Shown here: positions 1 to 8,469 of the stretch, piece by piece | How the letters are laid out: each line of letters opens with the position of its first letter | Numbering within the stretch: the first letter of the stretch is position 1 | Assembly: GCA_963765585.1 (NCBI GenBank) | Contig: CAVXXB010000005.1 | Coordinates: forward strand, 1 to 64,000 | Reading direction: 5' to 3' | DNA length: 64,000 nt | From: CAVXXB01 sp963765585 | GTDB lineage: Bacteria > Calditrichota > Calditrichia > JAJRVZ01 | Program-made: the position numbers and the translations under genes | Notes under the pieces: model-generated | What the model was told of the DNA's origin: nothing | Seen by the model: only the letters and a program-made list of their open reading frames with translations | Database searches by the model: none

Positions 1-171
1 CCCAACAATCAGGAATTAGGCGCACCCGTGCATGCCAACCTCAGGTGGGGCGTTTTCAAAAGATTTTCCGTAGGAGTTGAATACATGGCAGGTAAACAAA
101 GAATTGTAAATAACACAGAAGGCTTTGCTCAACGCATTCAGTTTGCTGCCAAGTTGAATTTTATTGATTAG
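1..171 (+). CDS. DcaP-like outer-membrane porin, C-terminal end (partial)
   Basis: The window opens inside frame 1, which stays open for 56 residues to TAG at 169-171. The visible tail reads like the last beta-strands of a DcaP-like porin: alternating polar and hydrophobic residues, a GVEYMAGKQRIVNNTEGFAQR turn-and-strand pattern, and an ending in QFAAKLNFID. The complete porin at 4528-5775 belongs to the same family, so this may be a paralogue. It would sit in the outer membrane as a trimeric small-solute channel. The start lies outside the window. The family call rests on a short stretch and is moderate. Confidence 0.55.
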   Translation, partial: PNNQELGAPVHANLRWGVFKRFSVGVEYMAGKQRIVNNTEGFAQRIQFAAKLNFID

Positions 172-223
172 AAGCTTTCAATCATAAGATCTAAATCTTG
201 TTTAATAAATGAAAGGTTACAAA

Positions 224-1769
224 ATGAAAAAACAAAAATCACTAATAATTCTATTAACGGGTTTGTTTATTCTTCGTAATTGCTATTCCAATGTTTGCAC
301 AGGAAACCGGTGAAAACAGAAACCTGTTTAAAACTGCCGGTAAGAAACAAACCAATAAGGATTTCAAGCCGGCCCCGGATAAAATACAAACCAATTTCGG
401 CACCTTAAACTTTGAACTTGAGGCCTTTCCAGACGAAGCATCCGTTCAGAAAATCTATGATGAAATGGATTTACAACGTGCCACTCAAGCCTATCTTGAT
501 TTTTTCCCGACACTCTCGGTGAATGGTATTTTAAAAGGACAAATTCGCGATTTTGGTTTTAAAACAGCTTCTGATGTGGGTGTAATGCCCGGGCCGGGTT
601 TAACTCCAAGTGAATTATATCTTACAGGAAATAATTCTACCGTGTATGCGGTGGCCACCCTCGATTTAAAAGTGGATGGAGCTACAGTTGTTGAAATCCC
701 TGCTGGTATGTATGGCACGGCCGATGATGCAGCCTTTAAATTTTTAACCGACATTGGTTTTGTGGGTCCCGATAAAGGCAAGGGTGGTAAGTATTTATTT
801 GTTCCTCCTGGCTATACGAAAACTATTCCTGAAGGATATTTCGTAATTAAATCACCCAGTTATCGTATTTGGACCATGATGCGAGGTTGGGGTGATATTG
901 GTTCCGGCGAAAAAGCATTAGACTATTTTAGACAGAATCTAAAAATATATCCTTTGGCTACCGGACCACGTGAATTTAAAGTAGTAAATACCAATGGTCT
1001 TGGTTTAAATTCGCTTCCCGCTGAAGATGGTTCTGTATTCGAAATGTTAAATGAGGTTGTGCAATACGAACCAACAGCATTGTTTGGTGCGGAACAGTTA
1101 GGAAAATTAGCCACCTTAGGCATTAAGAAAGGGAAACCCTTTAATCCTGATGCGCGCATGCAAAAAATATTAGACCAGGGAGCAAAATTAGGCGCTGCCA
1201 TGTGCAGAGCCATTGTTTTTGCCTCACGCGAAAAAGACATTGCTTATTGGGAAGGTCGTCATTGGGAAAAGATGTTTTTATACAATACCACTTTCGAGCG
1301 CGATGGTGTGGCCGATGTTGATGCACGTACACTCTGGCACTATCCTGCCATTGTGGTTTCTCCAGCTCTTATTGCAACTAAACCAGGTGCAGGTACTGCT
1401 TATTTAACCACTTTTCGCGATAACAAAGGGCAATACCTTGATGGGAGCAAAACCTACAAATTGCGCGTGGGAGCAAATCCACCGGTTAAGAACTTTTGGG
1501 CGGTTACCGCTTACGATCCAACAACACGCAGTCTGCTGGATGTTGGTGGCAATGTAAACAAGTCGGTAGGCAGTCGTGAAAATCCGGTAGCCAATGCCGA
1601 TGGATCAGTGGATGTATACTTCGGTCCAAAAGCACCCAAAGGAAAAGAAAAGAATTGGGTACCTACAAATCCTGAAAAAGGATTCTTCTTAGTATTCCGT
1701 TTTTATGGACCACTGGAAGGATATATCGACAAAACCTGGGTATTAAATGATCTTGAATTAGTAAAATAA
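224..1769 (+). CDS. DUF1254/DUF1214 secreted protein (frameshift in signal peptide)
   Basis: The mature part is open from ATG 291, but the likely start is ATG 224. That frame encodes MKKQKSLIILLTGLFIL, and the signal peptide continues in the 291 frame as VIAIPMFAQ. One extra base near 275 separates the two halves. About 510 residues follow. The N-terminal DUF1254 domain has GLTPSELYLTGN and the GYFVIKSPSYRIWTMMRGW stretch. The C-terminal DUF1214 domain has the NPPVKNFWAVTAYD motif and a GPLEGY ending. Both domains are usually found together in periplasmic proteins of unknown activity. It is the first of three paralogues in the first 11.4 kb, all frameshifted. Confidence 0.85.
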
Positions 1770-1788
1770 CCTATAGTATGTTTATAAA

Positions 1789-1944
1789 ACGCAGAGATTG
1801 CAGAGATTCAGAGAATAGAGATTAGAGATTAGAGATTTGAGATTGGCGAATTGTAACTGCAAATGGCCAATTGCCAACTGCCAACTGCTCATCTCTCATT
1901 TCTCATCTCTAACTATTTAATCTTCGTTCTCAGCGTCTCTGCGT
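1789..1944. repeat. Imperfect terminal-inverted-repeat element
   Basis: The ends are inverted copies: ACGCAGAGATTGCAGAGA at 1789-1806 and TCTCAGCGTCTCTGCGT at 1928-1944. The centre is simple GAGATTAGAGATT and CTCATTTCTCATCTC text that also pairs. No ORF is present. Related elements occur at about 33999-34130 and 36489-36630. Confidence 0.6.
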
Positions 1945-2047
1945 GAATGAATAATTGTACTGAAGAACGACAAACTCGTATATGAATAAGTGTAATTATC
2001 CAGACTTATTAGAATGCCAATACATTTATCTAAGAAAGGAAAACCAT

Positions 2048-3040
2048 ATGGACAAATCACGTGTAATCCCATTTAAATGGCAGATGTTGGTTTTTATAAT
2101 CTTGCTTGCCGCATTATTTGTTAATCCGATGCCCGTATCTGCCCAGGTGGTCTCACCCATGCAAAGCGGGCACTATGCGCCCGGGGTAATCAATGTACGC
2201 GATATGGGCGCCCCTCCTCCCGGCTTTTTTCTCATCTGGTATAACCTGTGGTTCAACAGCGATACCTATTATGACAGGGAAGGCAATGAAGTGACAAGTC
2301 TTGGCGGTGCCGATCTTAATTTGGATATCAGCGGCTTTGCCACCGTTCCCGCACTTTTCTTTGCCACGGAAACAAATTTTCTTGGTGGTGCTTCTTATCT
2401 GGCCGGCATCTCCCCGAGTTATTTTAATGCCAGCGGCGCTTTACAACTTGACGCCAGCGGCACTTTGGATACGACCATTTCGGAATCGGGCAGCGTCGGC
2501 GGTTGGAGTGATCTGTATGTTTCCCCCCTTGGCCTGGCGTGGTCATTTGATGGTTTTGACCTGAGTTTCTTTTACGGTTTTTATGCCCCTGTAGGAAGAT
2601 ATGAGACCGGGGCGGATGATAATACCGGCATGGGATTCTGGACACACCAGTTCCAGACTTTTGGCTACTATTATCCAGTTCCGGATCAGTCCACAGCAAT
2701 TATGCTGGGCTTGACGTATGAGGTGACAACTGAGATAAAAGATGTAGAAGTGAATCCCGGGAACAGGTTCACCCTTGAGTGGGGTGTCAGCCAGTATTTG
2801 AGTGAACGGCTGGAAGTAGCTGTTCAGGGTGGTTTTAACTGGCAGGTTACAGACGACAGCGGTAATGATGTGTTTTGGGATTCCAGCTATCACGATCGTA
2901 AAAGCATCGTCGGCTTTTCCCTTGGCTACTGGCCGGTTCCGAACCGTCTTTATCTGGCCGGTAAGTATGCTTTTGATTTTGGCAATGCCCAGCGTTTCAA
3001 AACCAATTACTGGATGGCCAATTTCATATTTATTATATAG
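2048..3040 (+). CDS. MetA-pathway-type outer-membrane beta-barrel protein
   Basis: This is a 330-residue protein. ATG 2048 is preferred over the upstream in-frame start at 1982 because AAGAAAGGA lies just before it and a signal peptide (MDKSRVIPFKWQMLVFIILL...VSAQ) follows directly. The rest is aromatic-rich alternating beta-strands with PPPGFFLIWYNLWFNSD near the mature N-terminus and repeated GGW, SFFYGFYAPVGRY and LGLTYEV strands, ending in WMANFIFII. This matches the Phenol_MetA_deg outer-membrane family, putatively passive uptake channels for hydrophobic compounds. A second member is at 20552-21463. The substrate is unknown. It appears monocistronic and is flanked by repeats. Confidence 0.75.
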   Translation: MDKSRVIPFKWQMLVFIILLAALFVNPMPVSAQVVSPMQSGHYAPGVINVRDMGAPPPGFFLIWYNLWFNSDTYYDREGNEVTSLGGADLNLDISGFATVPALFFATETNFLGGASYLAGISPSYFNASGALQLDASGTLDTTISESGSVGGWSDLYVSPLGLAWSFDGFDLSFFYGFYAPVGRYETGADDNTGMGFWTHQFQTFGYYYPVPDQSTAIMLGLTYEVTTEIKDVEVNPGNRFTLEWGVSQYLSERLEVAVQGGFNWQVTDDSGNDVFWDSSYHDRKSIVGFSLGYWPVPNRLYLAGKYAFDFGNAQRFKTNYWMANFIFII

Positions 3041-3280
3041 GCACTGGGCGCTGGGCTCTCGGTACTCGGTTCTCGTCTCTCACTGCTGGCTAAATCATGG
3101 ATGATTTAGTCCCGGTATGTCGACTGTCGAAGACCCCGTTTTACGGGGGAGGGAGACATTTTATGAGTTTTGCCTTATAATCTGATCATTAAATTATACA
3201 ATAGTTATTATTTTTATAAAAGTCAGTGTCAGTCTGTGGCTAATTATTAAAACTGAATTTGTCCAAAAAAGAGGCTTAGA

Positions 3281-3397
3281 CGGTTCCGGATTTGGTGTAT
3301 TAATTGTTGGATGTTTTGGGTACTTACCGGGTTAACCTTCCTCCCAACCCAATGGCAAAAATATCCGGTCATTGACGATCACCGATTTCCGGAACCG
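3281..3397. repeat. Inverted repeat with perfect 10-bp arms
   Basis: CGGTTCCGGA at 3281-3290 pairs with TCCGGAACCG at 3388-3397. A third related half (CCGTTCCGG) occurs near 16927. No ORF lies between the arms, so it is probably a MITE-like intergenic element. Confidence 0.5.
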
Positions 3398-3474
3398 TTT
3401 TTTTAAAGGTTCAATGTTGGAGTATTGGAGTGATTATGTCTGGGATAATTAAGAAATAATGTATTTAAATGTAA

Positions 3475-3504
3475 CGTAGGGACACGGCATGCCGTGTCCC
3501 TACG
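3475..3504. repeat. 30-bp perfect palindrome
   Basis: The sequence from CGTAGGGACACGG to CCGTGTCCCTACG is its own reverse complement over all 30 bases. A degenerate trace (ATGCCGTGTCCTTACG) occurs at about 46270. No T-run follows, so it is a dispersed palindrome rather than a clear terminator. Confidence 0.8.
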
Positions 3505-3721
3505 CATGATGCCTGTGGAGTAATGAGGCAAAATCGTAATCAGTAATTTGTAATTGGTAATTGGGGAGTGGCAAAATAAGCCTCGGAGAGGCGACATATT
3601 TATAGCAAAAAAATATATCAAGTGATTTTTTAGCTCCGGAGGAGCGACATATGTACGTTCAAAAGATGTTGCCATTAAATGTATAAACTTTTCAGGAGTT
3701 AATTTTAATATCATAAATAGC

Positions 3722-3934
3722 ATGGATATATTAATACTTGACTTTAAAAATATCCATGCAATTGAGATAAAGAATACCCGGCGGCCATCGAGTAGAGATG
3801 TCAGAAATCTATATGAATTTTCCAAAAGTATGAAAAAGACAGTAAGAATGTACCTTTTTTACCCAGGGGATGAGTATTTTTCAATTAACGATGTAAAAAT
3901 TGTTCCAATCGCTCATCTATTTAGGGGGAAATAA
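3722..3934 (+). pseudogene. 3' remnant of AAA/DUF4143 ATPase
   Basis: The 70-residue frame reads like the C-terminal DUF4143 end of the AAA_14/DUF4143 ATPase family: LDFKNIHAIEIKNTRRPSSR with the conserved E-K pair of the PD-(D/E)XK-like core, then LYEFSKSMKK and a short VPIAHLF tail. The N-terminal P-loop two thirds is absent upstream, so this is a 5'-truncated gene. It is immediately followed by the deletion scar of another member (3938-4088). The ATG at 3722 is fortuitous. Confidence 0.65.
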
Positions 3935-3937
3935 TCA

Positions 3938-4088
3938 AAAATATTGATATTTTAGGTTTATGAATTGTATTAACCGTGAAATATTAAAATTGAGTATTAA
4001 AAATTCACGGTAATGTTTATGTCTACAGACATATTTCATCCAATGAAATTTTCTAAATACTATCTTTACATCTCACATTGTGGAAAAA
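3938..4088 (+). pseudogene. Deletion scar of a DUF4143 ATPase unit
   Basis: This stretch matches the leader and first codons of the intact ATPase unit (about 52166-52278), joined directly to the sequence that follows that gene's end (53411-53462). The shared text includes GATATTTTAGGTTT, the TTAACCGTGAA inverted repeat, ACAGACATATT, and then AAATTTTCTAAA and TCACATTGTGGAAAAA. The junction falls on ATCCAA, which in the intact copy occurs both near the start (52273) and at the end (53411). About 1.1 kb of coding sequence is missing. Confidence 0.75.
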
Positions 4089-4260
4089 ATAATATCACAG
4101 TTTCATCTAATATGCTGTAAGACCCGGATACCTTTTTAAATCAGAACAATAACTACCATCATATAACTCCATCACTCCAATACTCCATTACTCCAATAGA
4201 TCCCAATCGAGCCTCGGGATGACCCATATGTCGCCCTTAACTTTGAACCTGAACGGGATT

Positions 4261-4280
4261 TCTACAACTATTCTACAACT
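4261..4280 (+). promoter_or_regulatory. Tandem TCTACAACT direct repeat (11-bp spacing)
   Basis: TCTACAACT occurs at 4261-4269 and again at 4272-4280. The same arrangement is found at 5934-5953 and 7395-7414, in each case upstream of a (+) gene. Such 11-bp direct repeats are typical of OmpR/PhoB-family response-regulator sites. Confidence 0.5.
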
Positions 4281-4415
4281 CTTTTTAGAAAAAAATACAA
4301 CCTTCAGGTCTGTTGAAATTGTTATTTATATCGTATTCTGATATGGTTCTCAAATATATGATTCAAAATTATTGAATTCTCGTTACCGGGTTATTCCCGG
4401 GAATGCACATTATAG

Positions 4416-4475
4416 ATCCCGAACCAAGTTCGGGATGACGATTGGGTCATCCTGAGCTTGTCTGAGTGTCTCAGG
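4416..4475. repeat. Two REP-like hairpins
   Basis: The first is a palindrome with ATCCCGAAC and GTTCGGGAT arms (4416-4436). The second is a CCTGAG...CTCAGG hairpin (about 4450-4474). The first recurs identically at 41653-41673. ATCCTGAA...TTCAGGAT relatives lie at 5874-5894 and 57506-57526. Confidence 0.7.
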
Positions 4476-4527
4476 ATCTCATCTGTCCCGGTCTGATCAT
4501 TCTATAGCCGAAAACAGGAGAGTGGGG

Positions 4528-5775
4528 ATGAAAAAAACATTAATTATTACAATTCTATTAGCTCTGGCGGCTGGCTTAGTCTTTGCCCAGGATCCGGATA
4601 CATCAAAGACGATGATATCCTCTACTGGGCCGTCAGAACAATTCAAGGCGGATACACTTGTAAAGCGTGAGCTCAGCCCGCTGGACATTGGCAAAGACAG
4701 AGGTTTATACATTGTCACATCCGATGGAAAAATGCAATTAAGGATTCTTGGCTCCGTCAGATATTCAGTACTCTATGACATGGTTAATATGCCGGTAAAA
4801 AAATCATTTAATACCTATTATATTCCTACGGGTGAAGATAATGTAAATATTCTTAATTTTACCAATAGTGTGAATCAATCGCGAATTGGATTTGAAGTTA
4901 CCCGTAAATTGGAAACAACTGAGGTCTTTATCCGGCTTGAATCTGATTTTAACGGAGGTTCCGGCCAATATAGAATTCGTCATGCATACGGCCAGGTGAA
5001 TCAGTTCCTGGTAGGACAGACGTGGTCGCTTTTTAGCAACGTGTCATCTTTACCTGCTATGGTTGATGTTGATGGTCTTACCGGTAGTATCTCTCTGCGT
5101 ACGCCGCAAATCAGGTATAGTGGAACGAGTAAAAAGGGGATTCGTTGGGCGGCAGCCCTTGAATATTCAACACCGGATTTGAGCATTCAGGATTTTGATA
5201 CTACAGGTGTATCTACAGTTCAGGTGATACCTGATGTAACCGGTCGCTTCGTATGGGAGGGTGTGTTGGGGATCGTACAATTATCAGTCGTATTTAATAC
5301 AATCTCAAAAAAAGATGTAAATTATAATATTTCCAATACCTTCGGACTTGGTGCTTCGCTTTCAGGAACGGTAAACATACCGGGTCAACATGAGTTGCTT
5401 TATCAGATTGCCTACGGCAAATCCATATCCCACTTTTTTTCAACCTTTAGCGGCACCGGTAATGATGCTGTTTTTAATCCTGAATCGCAGGAATTTGAAA
5501 GTCTATACTCCTTTGGTGGATTTTTGTCCTATGGGGTAGACTGGATACAAAAGGTTTCTATAAACCTGTCATTTGGTTATGCCCAATTATTCACCAAAGA
5601 TTATCAGCCGGATGATACCTATCGGAACAGTATGAGTTTAGCTTTGGATAGTTTTTGGACTATAACAGAAGGCGCGCGTCTGGGGCTTGAATTTGCCTAT
5701 GGACAACGCTGGAATAAAAATGGCGAAACCGGCCAGGCAAGCCGCATATCGGCTTTGTTTTATTATGATTTTTAA
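4528..5775 (+). CDS. DcaP-like outer-membrane porin
   Basis: This is a 415-residue protein. ATG 4528 is chosen over GTG 4522 because AGGAG at 4516-4520 is correctly spaced, and a signal peptide MKKTLIITILLALAAGLVFAQ follows. The mature protein starts with a short coiled or linker region. It then has a 16-strand-type barrel with NQSRIGFEVTRKLE, the RHAYGQVNQFLVGQTWSLFS hallmark of DcaP-like porins, and an aromatic C-terminal strand ending in YYDF. It would form a trimeric outer-membrane channel; the substrate cannot be read from sequence. The TCTACAACT tandem repeats 250 bp upstream suggest co-regulation with the next two genes. Confidence 0.8.
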   Translation: MKKTLIITILLALAAGLVFAQDPDTSKTMISSTGPSEQFKADTLVKRELSPLDIGKDRGLYIVTSDGKMQLRILGSVRYSVLYDMVNMPVKKSFNTYYIPTGEDNVNILNFTNSVNQSRIGFEVTRKLETTEVFIRLESDFNGGSGQYRIRHAYGQVNQFLVGQTWSLFSNVSSLPAMVDVDGLTGSISLRTPQIRYSGTSKKGIRWAAALEYSTPDLSIQDFDTTGVSTVQVIPDVTGRFVWEGVLGIVQLSVVFNTISKKDVNYNISNTFGLGASLSGTVNIPGQHELLYQIAYGKSISHFFSTFSGTGNDAVFNPESQEFESLYSFGGFLSYGVDWIQKVSINLSFGYAQLFTKDYQPDDTYRNSMSLALDSFWTITEGARLGLEFAYGQRWNKNGETGQASRISALFYYDF

Positions 5776-5873
5776 CAGAATCCAGGATTATATACTGGTT
5801 TTGTTTACTTAAATAACTGATTTCTCGTTATCGAGGTAATCTTGGGAATGTATATTTATATATTTAAATCGTT

Positions 5874-5894
5874 ATCCTGAATTTATTTCAGGAT
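5874..5894. repeat. REP-like hairpin
   Basis: ATCCTGAA-N5-TTCAGGAT palindrome 100 bp after the porin gene. It is a member of the same family as 4416, 41688 and 57506. No T-run follows. Confidence 0.6.
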
Positions 5895-5933
5895 TATATA
5901 ATTCGCGGAACGGTTTGAGACTGTTCCCTACAT

Positions 5934-5953
5934 TCTACAACTTTTATACCACT
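5934..5953 (+). promoter_or_regulatory. Tandem TCTACAACT-type direct repeat
   Basis: TCTACAACT (5934-5942) and TATACCACT (5945-5953; 7/9 match) are 11 bp apart. A further TCTACACTT lies at 5974. They lie about 150 bp before the AI-2E family gene. This is the second of three such sites. Confidence 0.4.
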
Positions 5954-6095
5954 TTTGGGGCTATTGCGGCACTTCTACACTTTATAAATTTTGTCTGTCA
6001 TTTATTTTAGAATAAAATTATATGTAACTACTCAAATTAAAGTTTTTGGCACAAAGCCGGGAACCATCGATAAATCAGGTAAGGGAGGCGTAAAA

Positions 6096-7148
6096 ATGGA
6101 TAATACTATTTCTGAAGTCAAGAAGCAGACACCCCTGGTGATTGCCGCATTTATTATCATTATTACCGGTATGATGTATGCAGAAAGCATTATTAATCCA
6201 TTATTAATGGCTTTCTTTATGAGCATCATCTGTGCCCAACCTATCCAATGGTTAAAGAATAAGAAAATACCAAGTGGTCTGGCAGTTTTCATTGTCATCA
6301 TTGGGATTTTCGCCATTTACGTTGGATTCTTCGAATTGGTCAGTAAATCAATATCGCTATTTATGCAGGATGCACCAAAGTACGAGCAAAATCTGAAAGA
6401 GCTGACAAATTCAGCGCGCCAGTTTTTTAATGAAAGGGGAATAAATATTTCCCTTCTTGGTGGTGCGTCCGTCATGGATCCGGCAAAAATAATGCAATAC
6501 ACGGCACAGGTTTTTGGACAATTAAGTGAAATAATGAGCCGCGAGATAACTTTTCTATTCCTGACTATATTTCTGCTGACTGAAATTGAATCTATTGCAA
6601 TAAAACTAAAGGTAATCGCAAAAAGTACCGGCATCACGTTAAGTTACCTCGAAAAAATTGGCGATAGCATACGGCATTATTTATCCATAAAAACTCTTAC
6701 CAGTTTGATAACCGGTGTTCTGATAGCCGTCTGTCTGGCAATTGTTGGTGTGGACTATCCCATTTTATGGGGATTGGTTGCCTTCCTGCTAAATTATATA
6801 CCAAATATCGGATCCATCATAGCTGCCATTCCTGCCGTTGCATTCGCCTTAATACAGATGGGTTTTGGCGGCGCATTATGGACAATAGTCATTTTTGTTG
6901 CTATTAATATGGGGGTTGGTAATGTCCTCGAACCAAAATTGATGGGCAAAGGTCTGGGACTTTCCACATTTATAATATTTTTATCGCTCATTTTTTGGGG
7001 ATTTGTTCTAAGCACGGTGGGCATGTTTTTATCCGTACCACTGATGATGACCATAAAAATTATTCTGGAAAATAATCCTCAAACCAAATGGGTGGCTATT
7101 ATGCTTGGCACAGAGGATGAAGCAGACGCGGCACTAAAGGAAAAATGA
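6096..7148 (+). CDS. AI-2E family transporter (PerM/TqsA-like)
   Basis: This is a 350-residue integral membrane protein. ATG 6096 is preferred to the 5' extension because AAGGGAGGCG sits 6 bases upstream. Hydrophobic segments occur in the family order: two or three N-terminal helices (VIAAFIIIITGMMYAE; LAVFIVIIGIFAIYVGFFEL), a long soluble loop, then a C-terminal bundle with LWGLVAFLLNYIPNIGSIIA, the conserved N-Y-I-P-x-I-G motif, and VGNVLEPKLMGKGLGLST with the family's P-x-L-x-G-x-x-L-x-L signature. Members export quorum signals or act as Na+/H+ antiporters, and the specific role here is unknown. It is probably transcribed alone. Confidence 0.85.
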   Translation: MDNTISEVKKQTPLVIAAFIIIITGMMYAESIINPLLMAFFMSIICAQPIQWLKNKKIPSGLAVFIVIIGIFAIYVGFFELVSKSISLFMQDAPKYEQNLKELTNSARQFFNERGINISLLGGASVMDPAKIMQYTAQVFGQLSEIMSREITFLFLTIFLLTEIESIAIKLKVIAKSTGITLSYLEKIGDSIRHYLSIKTLTSLITGVLIAVCLAIVGVDYPILWGLVAFLLNYIPNIGSIIAAIPAVAFALIQMGFGGALWTIVIFVAINMGVGNVLEPKLMGKGLGLSTFIIFLSLIFWGFVLSTVGMFLSVPLMMTIKIILENNPQTKWVAIMLGTEDEADAALKEK

Positions 7149-7557
7149 TAACTTTCCAGTGCCTGTCAAATCCTAATTTCTGAGCTCTAAATCCAAAATA
7201 ATATCAAAATTCAAATAATAAATACAAAACCAAAATAGCAGCCATGAAATGTCAAACTGAAATTTGTTAAATCATGGAAGATTTAATCCTGGTATGCCGA
7301 CTGGATGAGGGCATCTTTTAACATTAGTATTTGGGATTTGTTTAGGATTTAGGGCTTAGAGATTAGGGTTTCTCATTAATATACTAACTGGTGGTCTACA
7401 ACTTTTTTACAACTTTTTTTCCGCAAAATACTACCATTGGGTCTTTTGAGCCCATCGTGTAAACATTAATATTATATCGAATTTAAACTATTCACCGGAT
7501 TGGTATTCCTATGATGGAACACTGATCATGATATTAAACTGAGTCCGGGAGGCTGAA
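7149..7557. other. Gene-free upstream region with repeats
   Basis: No gene. It contains a repeat shared with 3088-3117 (AAATCATGGA-GATTTA...GGTATG-CGACTG at 7268-7303). It also holds the 11-bp-spaced TCTACAACT/TTTACAACT pair at 7395-7414. A further stretch after it (7418-7450: AAAATACTACC...GGTCTTTTGA) is clearly similar to 4290-4316. Confidence 0.65.
7395..7414 (+). promoter_or_regulatory. Tandem TCTACAACT-type direct repeat
   Basis: TCTACAACT (7395-7403) and TTTACAACT (7406-7414), 11 bp apart and 144 bp before the DUF4136 gene. The downstream flank is also similar to the 4261 copy, so the two promoter regions are probably homologous. Confidence 0.5.
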
Positions 7558-8082
7558 ATGTATCAAAAAATACGAATAATAATCATTGCCGGAATGATAA
7601 GTTTGCTTATTGGATGTTCACCGATTCATGTTTCATTCGAATACCAGAAGAGTCGGGATTATTCAGTTTATAAAAATTATGCCTGGTTAACTGAGAATGT
7701 ATTGGTTGATGTGGAAGATGGTTTGCTGATGCTTGATATGCCCGGTAATGGATTTATGACGCATGTTGATGATGGATTGAGAAAAAAAGGCTATAAAATC
7801 GATCCGCATAATCCCCAATTTCTGATCTTAGTCCATATGGGTCTTAAGGAGAATGTGACGGTAACGGATAAGAGTTATGGCAAGGGAAAGATTAAAATTG
7901 AGGTGGAGTCCCATCCGGAGGGATCTGTCTTTTTAGATGTTATCGATGCAGAATCATTTGATTTAGTCTGGCGCGGAACAGCTGTCAAGGAAGCCGACAA
8001 TAATCCGACTGAAAAATCGGTAAAGAAAAATATTAAAAAAGCACTGGATATGCTGGTGGTTGAATTTCCACCTGAATCGTGA
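7558..8082 (+). CDS. DUF4136 lipoprotein
   Basis: This is a 174-residue lipoprotein starting at ATG 7558 after a CGGGAGG ribosome site. The signal peptide ends in a lipobox, SLLIGC (Cys about 20). The body fits DUF4136: the SRDYSVYKNYAWL opening (the F-Y-A-W signature), GFMTHVDDGLRKKGYKID, FLILVHMGL and SVFLDVIDAESFDLVWRGTA near the C-terminus, closing with KKNIKKALDMLVVEFPP. The family is envelope-associated and of unknown function. A hairpin terminator (8154-8182) follows, consistent with a monocistronic unit. Confidence 0.85.
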   Translation: MYQKIRIIIIAGMISLLIGCSPIHVSFEYQKSRDYSVYKNYAWLTENVLVDVEDGLLMLDMPGNGFMTHVDDGLRKKGYKIDPHNPQFLILVHMGLKENVTVTDKSYGKGKIKIEVESHPEGSVFLDVIDAESFDLVWRGTAVKEADNNPTEKSVKKNIKKALDMLVVEFPPES

Positions 8083-8153
8083 GTTTCCTCTCACCCTGGT
8101 CTACTGTTCTAAATATGGTCACACCGGCGATGGAAACATCAGAAACCGGTACC

Positions 8154-8182
8154 AAAAAATCCGACTTCGGTCGGAATTTTTG
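8154..8182 (+). terminator. Rho-independent terminator after DUF4136 gene
   Basis: The stem CCGAC-TTCG-GTCGG at 8161-8174 has a stable TTCG tetraloop. It is preceded by an A-run and followed by AATTTTT. Confidence 0.75.
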
Positions 8183-8469
8183 TAGATTCTAAATCAGCCG
8201 GTTGCTGATCCGCCTCCCGGCGTGATCCTAATCTCTAAATCCGAAATAAACTTCAAATTCCAAACAACCAGACAACAGAAAATCTTCAATAAAATAGTTA
8301 TTATTCTGTATTAGGGTATATTTCTAATGGAATTATAATGGAATATAATTTCTATTTATTAATTTTTCCAATTCAGTCTAAAAGATGTTTTCACCTTGTG
8401 AGATTTTTATTATTCTGCATAATTTATCACCATATATGTGAAATATTATACAAGAAAGAGGAGAGTGAG

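Larger units (their letters stand above)
3041..3721. other. Gene-free, repeat-rich interval
   Basis: No supported gene. It contains a dispersed CTCGGTACTCGG-type repeat (about 3046-3117), whose 3088-3117 part recurs at 7268-7303. It also holds a 10-bp-arm inverted repeat at 3281-3397, a 30-bp perfect palindrome at 3475-3504, and two CGGAGxGGCGACATAT-like direct repeats at 3581-3599 and 3634-3652. Confidence 0.7.
4096..4527. other. Upstream region of porin gene with repeats
   Basis: No gene. It contains CACTCCAATACTCC simple repeats (about 4170-4198), the 11-bp-spaced TCTACAACT pair (4261-4280) and two REP-like hairpins (4416-4475). Confidence 0.7.

Noticed and set aside
3581..3652. A short CRISPR-like array from the repeated GGCGACATAT units
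   Set aside because: Only two diverged units are present, without regular spacers or cas genes. They are dispersed intergenic repeats.
3403..3825. A 140-codon minus-strand ORF
   Set aside because: It spans a perfect palindrome, dispersed repeats and the ATPase remnant on the other strand. Composition is not protein-like.
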